IMG/VR virus record: IMGVR_UViG_3300023178_000120
Location: 1-37,477 of that record
Direction: 5' to 3' (one strand)
DNA: 37,477 nucleotides
DNA from: a virus
Within the stretch, counting starts at the first letter, position 1. Every line of letters begins with the position of its first letter. Below are positions 14,579 to 23,090 of this stretch, piece after piece. A program made the translations under genes and the position numbers. A model generated the notes under the pieces. That model saw only the letters and a list, made by a program, of their open reading frames with translations. It was not told where the DNA came from and did no database searches.

Positions 14579-14808
14579 TAGTCACGCACCTCCGTAATAT
14601 ACTTGTGGTCAACAATAACACACTCACCAGCGTTACGACTGATAACAACCTTGCCAGCGGCATTTTTCCACTGGAAGCCTTCGTCCAGTTTGATATGGTG
14701 AGAGACACCACCACCGTAACAAACACGGCTATGGGTTACTTTGCCGCTGACGGGCTGGTCACCGTTAAGATAAAGACCTTTAACACGCATACCTTCTAAG
14801 TTCCACAT
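14578..14808 (-). CDS. Conserved small phage-type hypothetical protein, 76 aa
   Basis: A 76-aa protein rich in short beta-strand-like stretches (MRVKGLYLNGDQPVSGKV, GGGVSHHIKLDEGFQW, GECVIVDHKYITEV), suggesting a small beta-barrel. I do not recognise a family. It is joined by TAATG overlaps to its neighbours on both sides and is transcribed from the sigma-70-like promoter at 15080-15107. No cofactor or catalytic motif is visible. Confidence 0.65.
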   Translation of the reverse strand: MWNLEGMRVKGLYLNGDQPVSGKVTHSRVCYGGGVSHHIKLDEGFQWKNAAGKVVISRNAGECVIVDHKYITEVRD

Positions 14809-15038
14809 TACACAGACTCCTTTGCTAGCTGTTGAAATTCATAATCATCTGCGAGATCGTTGAATATACCATACCACTCCTCAGGTACATCCTGGCCTGC
14901 CTCGCCTGCGTCCATGTGAATATCGGCATCCACAAAGTTCCAGTTGATACGGCCGCGCTCGTCTAAGTTCTCAGGGTTACGGACTGCGTGATGAAAACTC
15001 ACAATAAGTTCACACAATTTTGCTGTATTACTACTCAT
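14808..15038 (-). CDS. Small acidic hypothetical protein, 76 aa
   Basis: First gene of the leftward operon. It is acidic, with WNFVDADIHMDAGEAGQDVPEEWY-type segments (short pieces: NFVDADIHMDAGE, VPEEWYGIFNDLADDYEF). An in-frame ATG at 15044 is too close to the GAGGAG ribosome site, so the ATG at 15038, six bases after it, is preferred. The function is unknown. Small acidic early proteins of T4-like phages often act on host proteins, but nothing in the sequence shows that here. Confidence 0.65.
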   Translation of the reverse strand: MSSNTAKLCELIVSFHHAVRNPENLDERGRINWNFVDADIHMDAGEAGQDVPEEWYGIFNDLADDYEFQQLAKESV

Positions 15039-15079
15039 AAACATCTCCTCACAAGTTGATTTATTAGTTTATGTGTTAC

Positions 15080-15107
15080 ATTATACACGAATCTGAGGAA
15101 AAGTCAA
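15080..15107 (-). promoter_or_regulatory. Sigma-70-like early promoter
   Basis: On the minus strand, TTGACT (15102-15107), a 16-base spacer and a perfect TATAAT (15080-15085), about 42 bases before the ATG at 15038. It is the best host-type promoter in the window and would drive the operon 15038-13305 and possibly on to 11298. Confidence 0.7.
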
Positions 15108-15116
15108 GCCCTTTTT

Positions 15117-15208
15117 GGCCTAAGGAAAACAAGCACTTAGGCCATTTCTGACGTAAGTGCTTGATTTTATTGGTAAAATTAAAAGCGCTTATAAATCAAG
15201 CACTTACG
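15117..15208. repeat. Inverted repeat with three competing arms downstream of phoH
   Basis: The gap between PhoH and the promoter holds a 16-bp perfect inverted repeat (15152-15167 with 15193-15208). Its right arm contains the last PhoH codons. A second hairpin is GGCCTAAG/CTTAGGCC (15117-15124 with 15136-15143). The 10-mer CAAGCACTTA occurs at 15130 and 15197 and its complement at 15154, so the middle arm can pair with either side. No U-run follows on either strand, so it is not a classical terminator. Confidence 0.7.
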
Positions 15209-15939
15209 AGATAATCGTCCTCGTATTTCATTCTGGCCTCAATATACTCCCGGACCAGTGCTGATCTGACTATATCTTCTGAACCAAATTCAATGGAACA
15301 GAAGGATGGCATATTTTCAACGGTTACCATAAACTTTTTAAGTCCTGACAAATCGTTCCTCTTGTAAAGGTCCGTTTGCCGAAAGTCACCACAAAAGATT
15401 ATTTTTGTATTGACTCCTACCCTTGTCATTATGGAATTGATTTCCATGTCATTTAGATTCTGACATTCATCAACGATGACAACAGCATGGTCTAATGTAA
15501 TACCTCTGACAAATGAAGTACACATAAAATCCAAATACTTTTGTTCTATCAACCTCTGATACGGTTGCTGTTTCGTTGGGAAAAGTTCCTGACACATTGA
15601 TTGGTAGGGTGCGCTATACACCTCAGTTTTCTCATCTTGGTCGCCTGGTAAATGGCCAATTTCACGGGACGGCACAGCAGACCTAACAATAATTACTTTG
15701 TCTCTTGTCGAACCCTTGTCCATTACTTCTTCCAGTGCGCGATATAAAGCGATGAAAGTCTTGCCCGTGCCTGCACAACCATGTAGCAAAAAGGCCGGCT
15801 TATACGCATACTGCGACATAAACTGGCCTTGATTTTCTGTTTTAGCGCTGATTGTTCTGAGGTCTTCAATCCTCATTTTAAGACTATTGTTTGGGCCACC
15901 ACTTTCATTCTGTACTAACTGAAGATTTTTCTTTGCCAT
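15196..15939 (-). CDS. phoH: PhoH-like ATPase
   Basis: A 247-aa PhoH family P-loop protein. Walker A GCAGTGKT lies at 54-61 and Walker B VVIVDE at 153-158 followed by CQN. The helicase-like motifs IVRSAVPSREIGHLPGD and TKIIFCGDFRQTDL complete the core, and the usual N-terminal KH/PIN domain is absent. This short form is typical of marine T4-like phages. The biological role is unclear: RNA helicase/ribonuclease functions are suggested for bacterial relatives, and the Pho regulon link does not hold generally in phages. An AGGA lies upstream of the ATG. The stop is inside the 16-bp inverted repeat. Confidence 0.92.
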   Translation of the reverse strand: MAKKNLQLVQNESGGPNNSLKMRIEDLRTISAKTENQGQFMSQYAYKPAFLLHGCAGTGKTFIALYRALEEVMDKGSTRDKVIIVRSAVPSREIGHLPGDQDEKTEVYSAPYQSMCQELFPTKQQPYQRLIEQKYLDFMCTSFVRGITLDHAVVIVDECQNLNDMEINSIMTRVGVNTKIIFCGDFRQTDLYKRNDLSGLKKFMVTVENMPSFCSIEFGSEDIVRSALVREYIEARMKYEDDYLVSA

Positions 15940-15981
15940 ATGTAATTCCTATGGGGTAAGTTTAGTGGGCATTATATAAGT

Positions 15982-16293
15982 TCAATCTCCTCCTAATATA
16001 TTTTGAGTTTGTTTTTGTACAGTCTCCCTAATCTTAACAGACTTATGATCTTTCTTACCATAGTCGTTGGCGAGTGCGCTGTTAGGGTTCGCTTCAGCAA
16101 TTCTGGATAATACGTCTTTGAAACCGGATGGTGGTTTCGTGCGATCTCCCGTACCGCCTACGAGTCCTGGGGCACCGGTGATGATTGATTCGATTTCTGG
16201 GTGTTCGTTTAGATACTCAACCTTAGCATCCCAAGTCATAATCTTATCATATTCTTCACCAGTTTCTTTGTTACGGAAACTATACGTGGGCAT
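15982..16293 (-). CDS. Conserved hypothetical (FmdB-like N-terminus without cysteines)
   Basis: A 103-aa protein beginning MPTYSFRNKETGEEYDKIMT, which resembles the start of FmdB zinc-ribbon proteins (MPxYxYxCxxCGxxFE), but both cysteine pairs are replaced, so zinc binding is not expected. The middle is a Gly/Pro linker (GAPGLVGGTGDRTKPPSGFK), followed by FKDVLSRIAEANPNSALANDYG, a motif I also know from FmdB-like phage proteins. It overlaps the 67-aa gene upstream by 14 bases and is 42 bases from PhoH. Function unknown. Confidence 0.65.
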   Translation of the reverse strand: MPTYSFRNKETGEEYDKIMTWDAKVEYLNEHPEIESIITGAPGLVGGTGDRTKPPSGFKDVLSRIAEANPNSALANDYGKKDHKSVKIRETVQKQTQNILGGD

Positions 16294-16483
16294 CTAATAC
16301 ACCTCGTCTAACGAGTTCTTTTTTGAGTTTGTCTTTGTATTTATTAATACGAGTAGATTCATATGCCGCCACAATATCTTTTGTGGACGTATTACTCATA
16401 TAAAAATGATCCATAACCTTTTTTTGAGTTCCATTGCTTTGCTTCACAAACTTAGCAACACTTTTCTTAAACTTAGTTGGCAT
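16280..16483 (-). CDS. Small basic hypothetical protein, 67 aa
   Basis: A very basic protein (MPTKFKKSVAKFVKQSNGTQ, then KVMDHFYMSNTSTKDIV, INKYKDKLKKELVRRGV). GGAGGAA nine bases before the ATG at 16483 fixes the start over an ATG eight codons earlier. It overlaps both neighbours. A nucleic-acid-binding role would fit the charge, but no fold is recognised. Confidence 0.65.
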   Translation of the reverse strand: MPTKFKKSVAKFVKQSNGTQKKVMDHFYMSNTSTKDIVAAYESTRINKYKDKLKKELVRRGVLDAHV

Positions 16484-16763
16484 CACGTATTTCCTCCATG
16501 TTATCAATAATCATATTTATTACTCTCTTGCCAAGAGAGGATATGAGATCACTGTTTCTTAGTTTTGCTAGACAGGCCCTTATGTACAAGGGATCTAGAG
16601 ATTTCATAGTGTCTACTGTATATCTCAGTTTGTCGAACCCATACATATTGAGAGCTAAAAGTGCTATGTCTATCTCCTCATCTGTGTAGAATGATAATCT
16701 ATGACCTATTACTTTAGCTTCACGTATTTTGGGCTTTCGTTTGAAAGGTATTACTTGTCCCAT
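16473..16763 (-). CDS. Hypothetical protein, 96 aa
   Basis: A helical 96-aa protein (YTDEEIDIALLALNMYGFDK, LDPLYIRACLAKLRNSDLI, VINMIIDNMEEIRD) with a short basic start (MGQVIPFKRKPKIREAKV). It is the first gene after the carbamoyltransferase, with an 18-base gap that contains AATAAATA (one mismatch from the late motif). Function unknown. Confidence 0.6.
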   Translation of the reverse strand: MGQVIPFKRKPKIREAKVIGHRLSFYTDEEIDIALLALNMYGFDKLRYTVDTMKSLDPLYIRACLAKLRNSDLISSLGKRVINMIIDNMEEIRDAN

Positions 16764-16781
16764 AATAAAGATATTTATTCC

Positions 16782-18212
16782 TTAATAAACTTTTACACCG
16801 TAATGTTCAGCAAATTTCTCTGCATCAGCACGAGTATTGACAATAGGCTGTCCCTTTATGTTCAAACTTGTATTCAGTAACATAGGACAACCTGTTTCTT
16901 CATACCAACGTGTTAATAGTATATATAACCCAGGATTAGAATTATACGTTACTGTTTGCACCCTACTTGTATCATCTTTGTGAACGATTGCAGGAAACAA
17001 ATGCTTGTGTTTACACTTTACAACCTGTTGCATATATGGCGAATGAAAAGTCTTACTAACCTCAAAAAAGTCAGCAACGTCATGCTGTCTTATAACAGGA
17101 GCAAACGGTCTAAACTCCTGTCGCTGTTTTATTTTGTTCACAGCATCTTTCATTTCTTCACCACGTGGATCGGCCAACAAACTACGATTGCCTAATGCTC
17201 GTGGGCCAAACTCTGCTCGCCCATTTGCTACACCTACTATACCCGTTTGTAACAGTTCTTGTAGTAGATTGTCAACCGGATATTCCCCTACTATTTCGTG
17301 TCCTAAATAAGGAGTGTGAAAATTTACTTTTTCTTTTAATCCTGCAAGTACAGCACCGAGTGATGAACCGGCATCCCCAGGATTAGGCATTATCCAATGT
17401 TCTTTGAAGTATTGTGGTATCAGTCTGTTAGCAAGACAGTTCAAGGCACACCCGCCCATGTAAACAAGTTTAGTCTGACCTGTCATTTCTTTTGTCTTGT
17501 TCAACAAGCTATGTAAATAGGATTCAAATACTTTTTGTACAGCAGCCGCTATGTCAAACTTATCTTGTTCTGATTTTAGTTCTGGCCGCCACCAACGAAC
17601 ACCTTTGTGTAGATTTTTCCCGTGTGTTAGTTTTTCTATCTCGTCATAGAATCTGTTAGAGTCACCATACGCAGCCATGCCCATGAGGATATATTCATCT
17701 TCGTTTGGCTTGAGTCCTAACCTGTCTGTAAAGGCACTGTAAAAAAGTCCTAAAGATTTTGGGTAACGTGACGACCAAACTTTTTTCTCATTTTTCCAGA
17801 TTGAGGTGGTTGTCCATTCCCCTATTGCGTCAATGACAAGTGTAGCACATTCAGTAAAGTTAGAAGGTCTTGTATAGTAACCTGCCGCCCAATGTGACTT
17901 GTGATGGTTACCCCATTCAATATGACATTTAAAATCATAACCAACATCTTTAAAATACTCTTTTGGATTTTTATACCAGTTCTTTTGACCTGCCCACATT
18001 CTACGGGTTGCTTTGAGTATAGGATTCTCATACCAAAATATTATATCAGGTTCACCGTATTGTAATGCTGCTTTAATGAGCCCAGGACACAGATTTTTAT
18101 CATTTTTAATTTTGCTGTATCTTTCAGCGTGTGAGGCAAAGGCAATATAGCCGTCTCTGATAACTGTCAAAGAAGCATCATGGAACCCTGCACTCACTCC
18201 CCAGCTAATCAT
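16782..18212 (-). CDS. NodU/CmcH-type carbamoyltransferase
   Basis: A 476-aa carbamoyltransferase with both domains. The N-terminal Kae1-like part starts ISWGVSAGFHDASLTVIRDG and carries GNHHKSHWAAGYY with metal-binding His103, His104 and His107. Also present are IDAIGEWTTTSIW, VYMGGCALNCLANRL and PGDAGSSLGAVLAG. The C-terminal part has RAEFGPRALGNRSLLADPR, EFRPFAPVI and LLNTSLNIKGQPIV. Relatives (NodU, TobZ, CmcH) move a carbamoyl group from carbamoyl phosphate onto a sugar or other hydroxyl via carbamoyl-AMP. It is the last gene of the long radical SAM operon and overlaps the unknown 370-aa gene by eight bases. It probably decorates the same product that the radical SAM and glycosyltransferase genes make, but the acceptor is not known. 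Confidence 0.9.
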   Translation of the reverse strand: MISWGVSAGFHDASLTVIRDGYIAFASHAERYSKIKNDKNLCPGLIKAALQYGEPDIIFWYENPILKATRRMWAGQKNWYKNPKEYFKDVGYDFKCHIEWGNHHKSHWAAGYYTRPSNFTECATLVIDAIGEWTTTSIWKNEKKVWSSRYPKSLGLFYSAFTDRLGLKPNEDEYILMGMAAYGDSNRFYDEIEKLTHGKNLHKGVRWWRPELKSEQDKFDIAAAVQKVFESYLHSLLNKTKEMTGQTKLVYMGGCALNCLANRLIPQYFKEHWIMPNPGDAGSSLGAVLAGLKEKVNFHTPYLGHEIVGEYPVDNLLQELLQTGIVGVANGRAEFGPRALGNRSLLADPRGEEMKDAVNKIKQRQEFRPFAPVIRQHDVADFFEVSKTFHSPYMQQVVKCKHKHLFPAIVHKDDTSRVQTVTYNSNPGLYILLTRWYEETGCPMLLNTSLNIKGQPIVNTRADAEKFAEHYGVKVY

Positions 18213-19317
18213 ATATGAAAGGATCCGCTTCTGCCATCATTTTTAGCTTTCTAATTTCTAAAAAATTTATTACTTCATCATCTTCTCTTAAAATTATATT
18301 TCTAAGGCTATCAGGAGGCAGATTTTTATAATGTAAATGTTCTGCTCCCTCTATAATTTTTCCTAAAGGTATCCCAGCTTGTGCTCCAACATATCCATGA
18401 GAGGACATCCAATCTGAAAAGGGTTTCCATTTAGTATACCTTCGATCACCTAAACAAAAAGAACCTGACCATTGACATCCCTCCCAGATATCCCAGTTGG
18501 TAGGATCGTCATGGTCTACATAACAAATAGGATAACTTTTTCCGAGTATTTGATTTTGCACTGCCCAAACGGTAATGTCTGTTTGCTGTGTTAGGAACTT
18601 TTTGTCCATAGGAGATATATTATAAAGTTTTCTAGGTTGAAAATTTACATTAAACTCTCTATAATCTAATTGAGCAAGCATCATATCCTTTCTAGGGTTT
18701 AAATTATATTTTTCTAGTGAGTGAACCAAATCATTTATTTCATTGGTAATTTTTTTTAAAATTACCCTATCTTCTTTTCTAACTCTAAAAATTTTGTTCT
18801 CATCATAACTATCTTTTAAAAAAGGAACTGGTTCTTTATGAGGGGTCTCCATGAAAAATTCTTTCATGTCATATATTGTATAATACCAACTAGCTAAATT
18901 TGCTTTAGGTTCATCTGAAATACAATTAGAAAACACATCTCCTAATGAAAGATGAAATGTAGTAAAACATCTATGTATTTGATTTATTAATTTTTGATTT
19001 TTTAAATGTTGGCCTTCTTCAAAATATATGTCATCTACATCCACAGGAAATTTTATATTTTCTCCTGTAGTAGGATCCACATATTGATTAATTTGCTTAA
19101 CTTTTTCTCTAAGATCTGATACAAGAGAAGTAATTTTTTTTATATCATATTTTGGTATAGTGTCTTCCGGGACAGCATACCAAAAATCCCACCAAGATTC
19201 AGCACTGAGTACCTCATCTTTAAGCATAGAGTAATGTTTTCTTGTTAGTGGATTGTCTATGTATTTCCACTTTATAACACGATCGTCCGTGAAATATAGT
19301 TCTACCGTTACATTCAA
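18205..19317 (-). CDS. Unknown 370-aa protein of the radical SAM operon
   Basis: I do not recognise a family. The N-terminal 100 residues look beta/alpha (VTVELYFTDDRVIKWKYIDN, SWWDFWYAVPED). The middle is helical, and the C-terminal part has aromatic and cysteine-rich segments: YPICYVDHDDPTNWDIWEG, CQWSGSFCLGDRRYTKW, and YVGAQAGIPLGKIIEGAEHL. No signal peptide or membrane segment is present. It overlaps the radical SAM gene upstream by four bases and the carbamoyltransferase by eight, so translation is coupled to both. It may act on or carry the product of the radical SAM enzymes. It could be a binding or scaffold protein rather than an enzyme, since no catalytic motif is seen. Confidence 0.6.
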   Translation of the reverse strand: MNVTVELYFTDDRVIKWKYIDNPLTRKHYSMLKDEVLSAESWWDFWYAVPEDTIPKYDIKKITSLVSDLREKVKQINQYVDPTTGENIKFPVDVDDIYFEEGQHLKNQKLINQIHRCFTTFHLSLGDVFSNCISDEPKANLASWYYTIYDMKEFFMETPHKEPVPFLKDSYDENKIFRVRKEDRVILKKITNEINDLVHSLEKYNLNPRKDMMLAQLDYREFNVNFQPRKLYNISPMDKKFLTQQTDITVWAVQNQILGKSYPICYVDHDDPTNWDIWEGCQWSGSFCLGDRRYTKWKPFSDWMSSHGYVGAQAGIPLGKIIEGAEHLHYKNLPPDSLRNIILREDDEVINFLEIRKLKMMAEADPFIYD

Positions 19318-20519
19318 TCTACAATTTCCTCTAAGTCTATTAGAGCTCTATGATCTTTAGGAGGAGTCTCTCCTTCCTGTTCAAACTTTTTGCCTTGTAA
19401 AAAGCCTTCTATAGAATTTCTAATATTTATAGTTTCTCTTTTCATTTTTCCTTCAGGAAGTCTATGTATATTGGCATCAATGTTTTGTATTGTTTTTTCC
19501 ATTAGACTAGAACTCATACTATGTATAGCCATTGATTCTGGATAGTAAAGATAATTATGATTTATATAATCTGTTTGAATCCAGCCAATTTCCTTTGTCG
19601 CATCATAAAGATCAAAAATATCATTAATATTCCCTTTATGTACGGTCATAACTATAGCTGTATTTGTATATCCATTGTCGGTTTGATGTTTTAGTTTTTT
19701 TCTAACAATATCATTTGTAACATATTTCATATTGTCATAAACTTGATCCCACTTTGCATTGACTCTTAATTTCTCAAATTTATCATAAGCGGCATCAATA
19801 CTAAAAGTAATCCAAACACCTTTAAATTTGGACCAAACTTCTACCTCTTCATCTGTAGGTCTTTGTGTTCCGTTAGTGTTATACAATAACTGTGTTTTTG
19901 CCTTTGAATCTTCTGGTAATTGTTTTAACCACTCAAAGTGTTCTTTGTTCATTAATGGTTCACCACCAGCAATGTCAATTCTAAAATATTCAGAATTCAT
20001 TTTAACAAGTTCATCTAAATTGGTAGCCCAAGCAATTTCAGCTTGTAATCTATCGTAATACTCTCTATCAATATTACCTTTCTTTAGTTGAGTAGCAGCA
20101 ATAGAAGTAGAACAAGAAGGTGTACAAATAGTACACTCTAGGTTACATAGTCTGCCTGTTTTTAATTGTAAATATTCAAGTTTTACATTGTCAAGAGGAG
20201 TAAGTGTGGGAAGTTCACCATCTATAGGATCGACATATGTATGCCATGCTAAGTCTTGTATTCTTTTACTTGCCCTGCCTTCTTTTTCTGCAAACGCACA
20301 TTGGTTACAACCTTTAGGCCATTCACCTTTGGTTAACATATCTCTCCAAGGTTGAAACTCATCTAATAAAACTTTTTCTATTGTTTCACCTTCAGGTATA
20401 TCTTCTATTCTTGTTTTCTTATCCTGTGAATTAATAAACATACAACAGGGTGTGAGGTAACCATCCACATCTACATGAACAGATTTCCACATACTGGGAC
20501 AATATAATTTAGCTTTCAT
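19314..20519 (-). CDS. Radical SAM protein with N-terminal SPASM/twitch-like motif (F)
   Basis: A 401-aa protein from the ATG at 20519 (GAAGG about 11 bases upstream; an ATG six codons earlier lacks a ribosome site). The radical SAM cluster motif GRLCNLECTIC gives C125-X3-C129-X2-C132, and IAGGEPL is the SAM-binding GGE motif. Before the core lies C7, then DGYLTPCC (C25/C26), then C71-X2-C74 in GCNQCAFAEKEGRAS, the same cysteine pattern as a SPASM domain but N-terminal. It should need SAM and two [4Fe-4S] clusters. The substrate is unknown. It overlaps the gene upstream by 11 bases and the 370-aa gene by four. Confidence 0.85.
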   Translation of the reverse strand: MKAKLYCPSMWKSVHVDVDGYLTPCCMFINSQDKKTRIEDIPEGETIEKVLLDEFQPWRDMLTKGEWPKGCNQCAFAEKEGRASKRIQDLAWHTYVDPIDGELPTLTPLDNVKLEYLQLKTGRLCNLECTICTPSCSTSIAATQLKKGNIDREYYDRLQAEIAWATNLDELVKMNSEYFRIDIAGGEPLMNKEHFEWLKQLPEDSKAKTQLLYNTNGTQRPTDEEVEVWSKFKGVWITFSIDAAYDKFEKLRVNAKWDQVYDNMKYVTNDIVRKKLKHQTDNGYTNTAIVMTVHKGNINDIFDLYDATKEIGWIQTDYINHNYLYYPESMAIHSMSSSLMEKTIQNIDANIHRLPEGKMKRETINIRNSIEGFLQGKKFEQEGETPPKDHRALIDLEEIVD

Positions 20520-21720
20520 TTTTTTGTATACCTTCATGTGTGTATAATTGATCTACTGCTGTTTGATGACCGCAATATTCTGTACACCATATTGTTTTGC
20601 CACACTCAGCACTTTTGTTCCAACTGCTCTCAAACAGTTCTTCCATTAGAAGTAAAATGTCATCAAAAGAATTTTCGTTCAAATTTAATTTATCTAAACC
20701 GCCAATTTTTTTGTATTTATTGTATAATTGATACATTGCTATATTTCCAGTATTTTCCTTATAATCTAATTCTTTATTTACCGGAGTTTGTATGTTTAAC
20801 CAACAACAAGGAGTAACAATGCCATTTGCGTCTATGTATAGACTACTATATTCTTTATCCTCATTTTTAGTTTTGCATTTAGGATTTATTGGCTTATCAC
20901 ACTCTTCCCAGGTACTTCTACCATTATAAATTAAGTCACCTTCTCTGGGTTGTTTTTCATTTTTTAAACTCTCCGGATTAAACTCATGGTTCAATTTCAT
21001 TACTTTGTCGGTAGTTATAAATCCATTCCTATTTTCAGAATTTTTAGGAGGATATAAATGATAATCTGTTTTGCCTTCTTTATTAATAGCAGGAATAGTA
21101 ACCCAATGTTCGCTGTTATCTAAGTTCAATGTTTTTTTTGGTATAAAATATCTAAAACCCATTTCTATAGAAAGTTCCTTGGCTTTTTCTATTTGATGTT
21201 CGTTGTGTTCAAATATTAAATACTCCCAGGTAGAAACTGCTCCTGCTATACTGTTATATGCCTTTATGTTTCGTATAACATTATCCCATTTTACATTCCT
21301 ACGATATAAATGATTAGTATCTTCTAATCCATCAATACTAAAAATAACCTTCCAATTATCATGTTTGCTAAATACTTCTCCTACTTGTTTCCAATAAGAT
21401 TCGTTTTTTAAACCGCCGTTGGTGTGTACTTCTAATCTTCCAACATATCCTATTTCATCTAAGTATTCTACAATTTTTATAAAATCTTTACACGACAAAG
21501 GATCTCCGTGATTACCACAAAAATTAATTCTATTTACCGAAATAAAAATTTCTTTAGGCAAATACCTTTTGAAATCATCTATTGTCCAAGAGGTTAATTC
21601 TAATCCAGGTTTCACGTAAGGACTATTTTTAAAATATCTAGGACAAGCAGGACAAATCGCATTACAATTATTTGATATTTCTAAATGTAAATAATCAATT
21701 TCAGTTATTTTGAATGGCAT
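20509..21720 (-). CDS. Radical SAM/SPASM protein, canonical order (E)
   Basis: A 403-aa protein, the only one of the six with the usual arrangement. The core motif NNCNAICPAC (C19-X3-C23-X2-C26) is at the N-terminus and the auxiliary cysteines at the C-terminus: C274, C282, GIVTPCC (C305/C306), C373, C379 and C383 in CTEYCG. The SAM-binding segment is NFCGNHGDPLSC, the GNxGDP form instead of GGEP. SPASM enzymes modify peptides or proteins or sugar-like small molecules (for example anSMEs, AlbA, BtrN). It is coupled by a one-base overlap (TAATG) to the upstream gene. The complete motif set suggests an active enzyme. Confidence 0.9.
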   Translation of the reverse strand: MPFKITEIDYLHLEISNNCNAICPACPRYFKNSPYVKPGLELTSWTIDDFKRYLPKEIFISVNRINFCGNHGDPLSCKDFIKIVEYLDEIGYVGRLEVHTNGGLKNESYWKQVGEVFSKHDNWKVIFSIDGLEDTNHLYRRNVKWDNVIRNIKAYNSIAGAVSTWEYLIFEHNEHQIEKAKELSIEMGFRYFIPKKTLNLDNSEHWVTIPAINKEGKTDYHLYPPKNSENRNGFITTDKVMKLNHEFNPESLKNEKQPREGDLIYNGRSTWEECDKPINPKCKTKNEDKEYSSLYIDANGIVTPCCWLNIQTPVNKELDYKENTGNIAMYQLYNKYKKIGGLDKLNLNENSFDDILLLMEELFESSWNKSAECGKTIWCTEYCGHQTAVDQLYTHEGIQKNES

Positions 21721-23090
21721 TATTTTGTTACTCTCACAGAGTCTATCACACCTGCGTCTAGTAATCTTACAGGCATGATAGGGTTTAAGTAACTGGCCTC
21801 AATGCTTCTTATCCATTCGGCAGCTGCCGGGTTAGTTATATCATACAATTCAGCAAGTCCTCGTTTAGTAACTAAAAACAATTCTCTATATAACTGAGAA
21901 CCTTTTAACTTGCTAAGCTCATCCTTAGTAACAACATCTCCCTTATATTCTTTTTCATACGCTTCTAATACTTGTATCCACTTTTTACTGTTTCTCAATC
22001 CTGAAGCTGACATTTCTTTTTTAACATGATCTATAGTATCAAAGAATATATCTTTTGGATACCATCTAATATCTAGGAATCCGGGATTTTTTGTTACGTC
22101 ATCTAATCTCATGTACATATAATGAGGATGCAGAAAAGGATCAAATTGTCCGTAGAATTCTAAGTATCTATCAATATCAAATAACACAGGAGCTGACAAA
22201 ACAGTAGCGACACCCATTTGCTTACCTTTGTTCAATTTGGCATGATACTCTTTCCAATTTTTTTCAATGACTTCCCAACTACAACCGTCTCTGGTATATT
22301 CGATAGTTTCATAACAACCATCTAAACTTGCCTGAATGCTAGGCTGAAACGGCTCTAACATTGTAGGAATATGTTTGCCCTTCCATTCTAATTTTGTTAG
22401 ATTTGTATTGTAGTGCATTTTTATATTTTTTACATAGTCATGGTAATTAGGATCATCTAAAAGTTCTACCATTCTTTCAATGACATCCCAATGAAGTTTA
22501 GCCATCATTGGTTCACCGCCGGCCCAATACATATTTTTTAAAGTTTTATTATTAAGGCCATCAATCATTTCCTGGGACATACCTGCTTCATACTTGTAGT
22601 CTGGTTTAAACTCAGGTTCTTTGCCCCACATTTCTTTGTTAGTTTGCATCCAAGTAGAGCTATAAACATCACCACAAGAAATACATTGTAGATTACAATG
22701 GATTGTTCTAAAATCAAAATACTCAGGTGGAGTATGGTGTACTCCATTATCAACAGTACATTCACCTATTACTTTGTTTACTGCTGCTTGGGGGTCTGCG
22801 TGTCCTCTGATAATATCAGCATTTGATTCTTCTCTCAAAGATCTGATACCTAACTTTTCGTTTTTATAACAAGCCAGACACGCTTCACTTATTTTTTCGC
22901 CTGCCATCATTCTTTTACGGACTGACTGCATATATTCACAGTTCCAAAACTCTTCGGTTGTCATTTTATCATGTGCAGGAATATCAGAAGAAATACAGCA
23001 TAATTTTCTTTCATATCTACTTCCCTGATATGAATGGTTCCATGGATATGAACACCATGTTTTTGACGGAAATTTAAAATCAGTAGTCAT
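21720..23090 (-). CDS. Radical SAM protein with N-terminal SPASM/twitch-like motif (D)
   Basis: A 456-aa protein. The core motif is TIHCNLQCISC (C132-X3-C136-X2-C139), with WAGGEPM as the SAM site. N-terminal auxiliary cysteines are C13 (TWCSYPWNHS), C31/C32 (KLCCIS) and C71-X2-C74 (ACLACYKNEK). The last 120 residues are helical and lack cysteine clusters. It starts 11 bases inside the upstream gene. It is probably an [4Fe-4S] enzyme with one auxiliary cluster. The substrate is unknown, and it is distinct enough from its neighbours to suggest a different step. Confidence 0.85.
   Translation of the reverse strand: MTTDFKFPSKTWCSYPWNHSYQGSRYERKLCCISSDIPAHDKMTTEEFWNCEYMQSVRKRMMAGEKISEACLACYKNEKLGIRSLREESNADIIRGHADPQAAVNKVIGECTVDNGVHHTPPEYFDFRTIHCNLQCISCGDVYSSTWMQTNKEMWGKEPEFKPDYKYEAGMSQEMIDGLNNKTLKNMYWAGGEPMMAKLHWDVIERMVELLDDPNYHDYVKNIKMHYNTNLTKLEWKGKHIPTMLEPFQPSIQASLDGCYETIEYTRDGCSWEVIEKNWKEYHAKLNKGKQMGVATVLSAPVLFDIDRYLEFYGQFDPFLHPHYMYMRLDDVTKNPGFLDIRWYPKDIFFDTIDHVKKEMSASGLRNSKKWIQVLEAYEKEYKGDVVTKDELSKLKGSQLYRELFLVTKRGLAELYDITNPAAAEWIRSIEASYLNPIMPVRLLDAGVIDSVRVTK

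Noticed and set aside
16772-16779. AATAAATA before the 96-aa gene as a late promoter
   Set aside because: One mismatch to the motif, and the gap is only 18 bases inside a run of same-direction genes.
19424-19431. TATAAATA on the minus strand inside radical SAM F
   Set aside because: It is inside a coding region without a gene start nearby; in AT-rich DNA an octamer of this kind is expected by chance.
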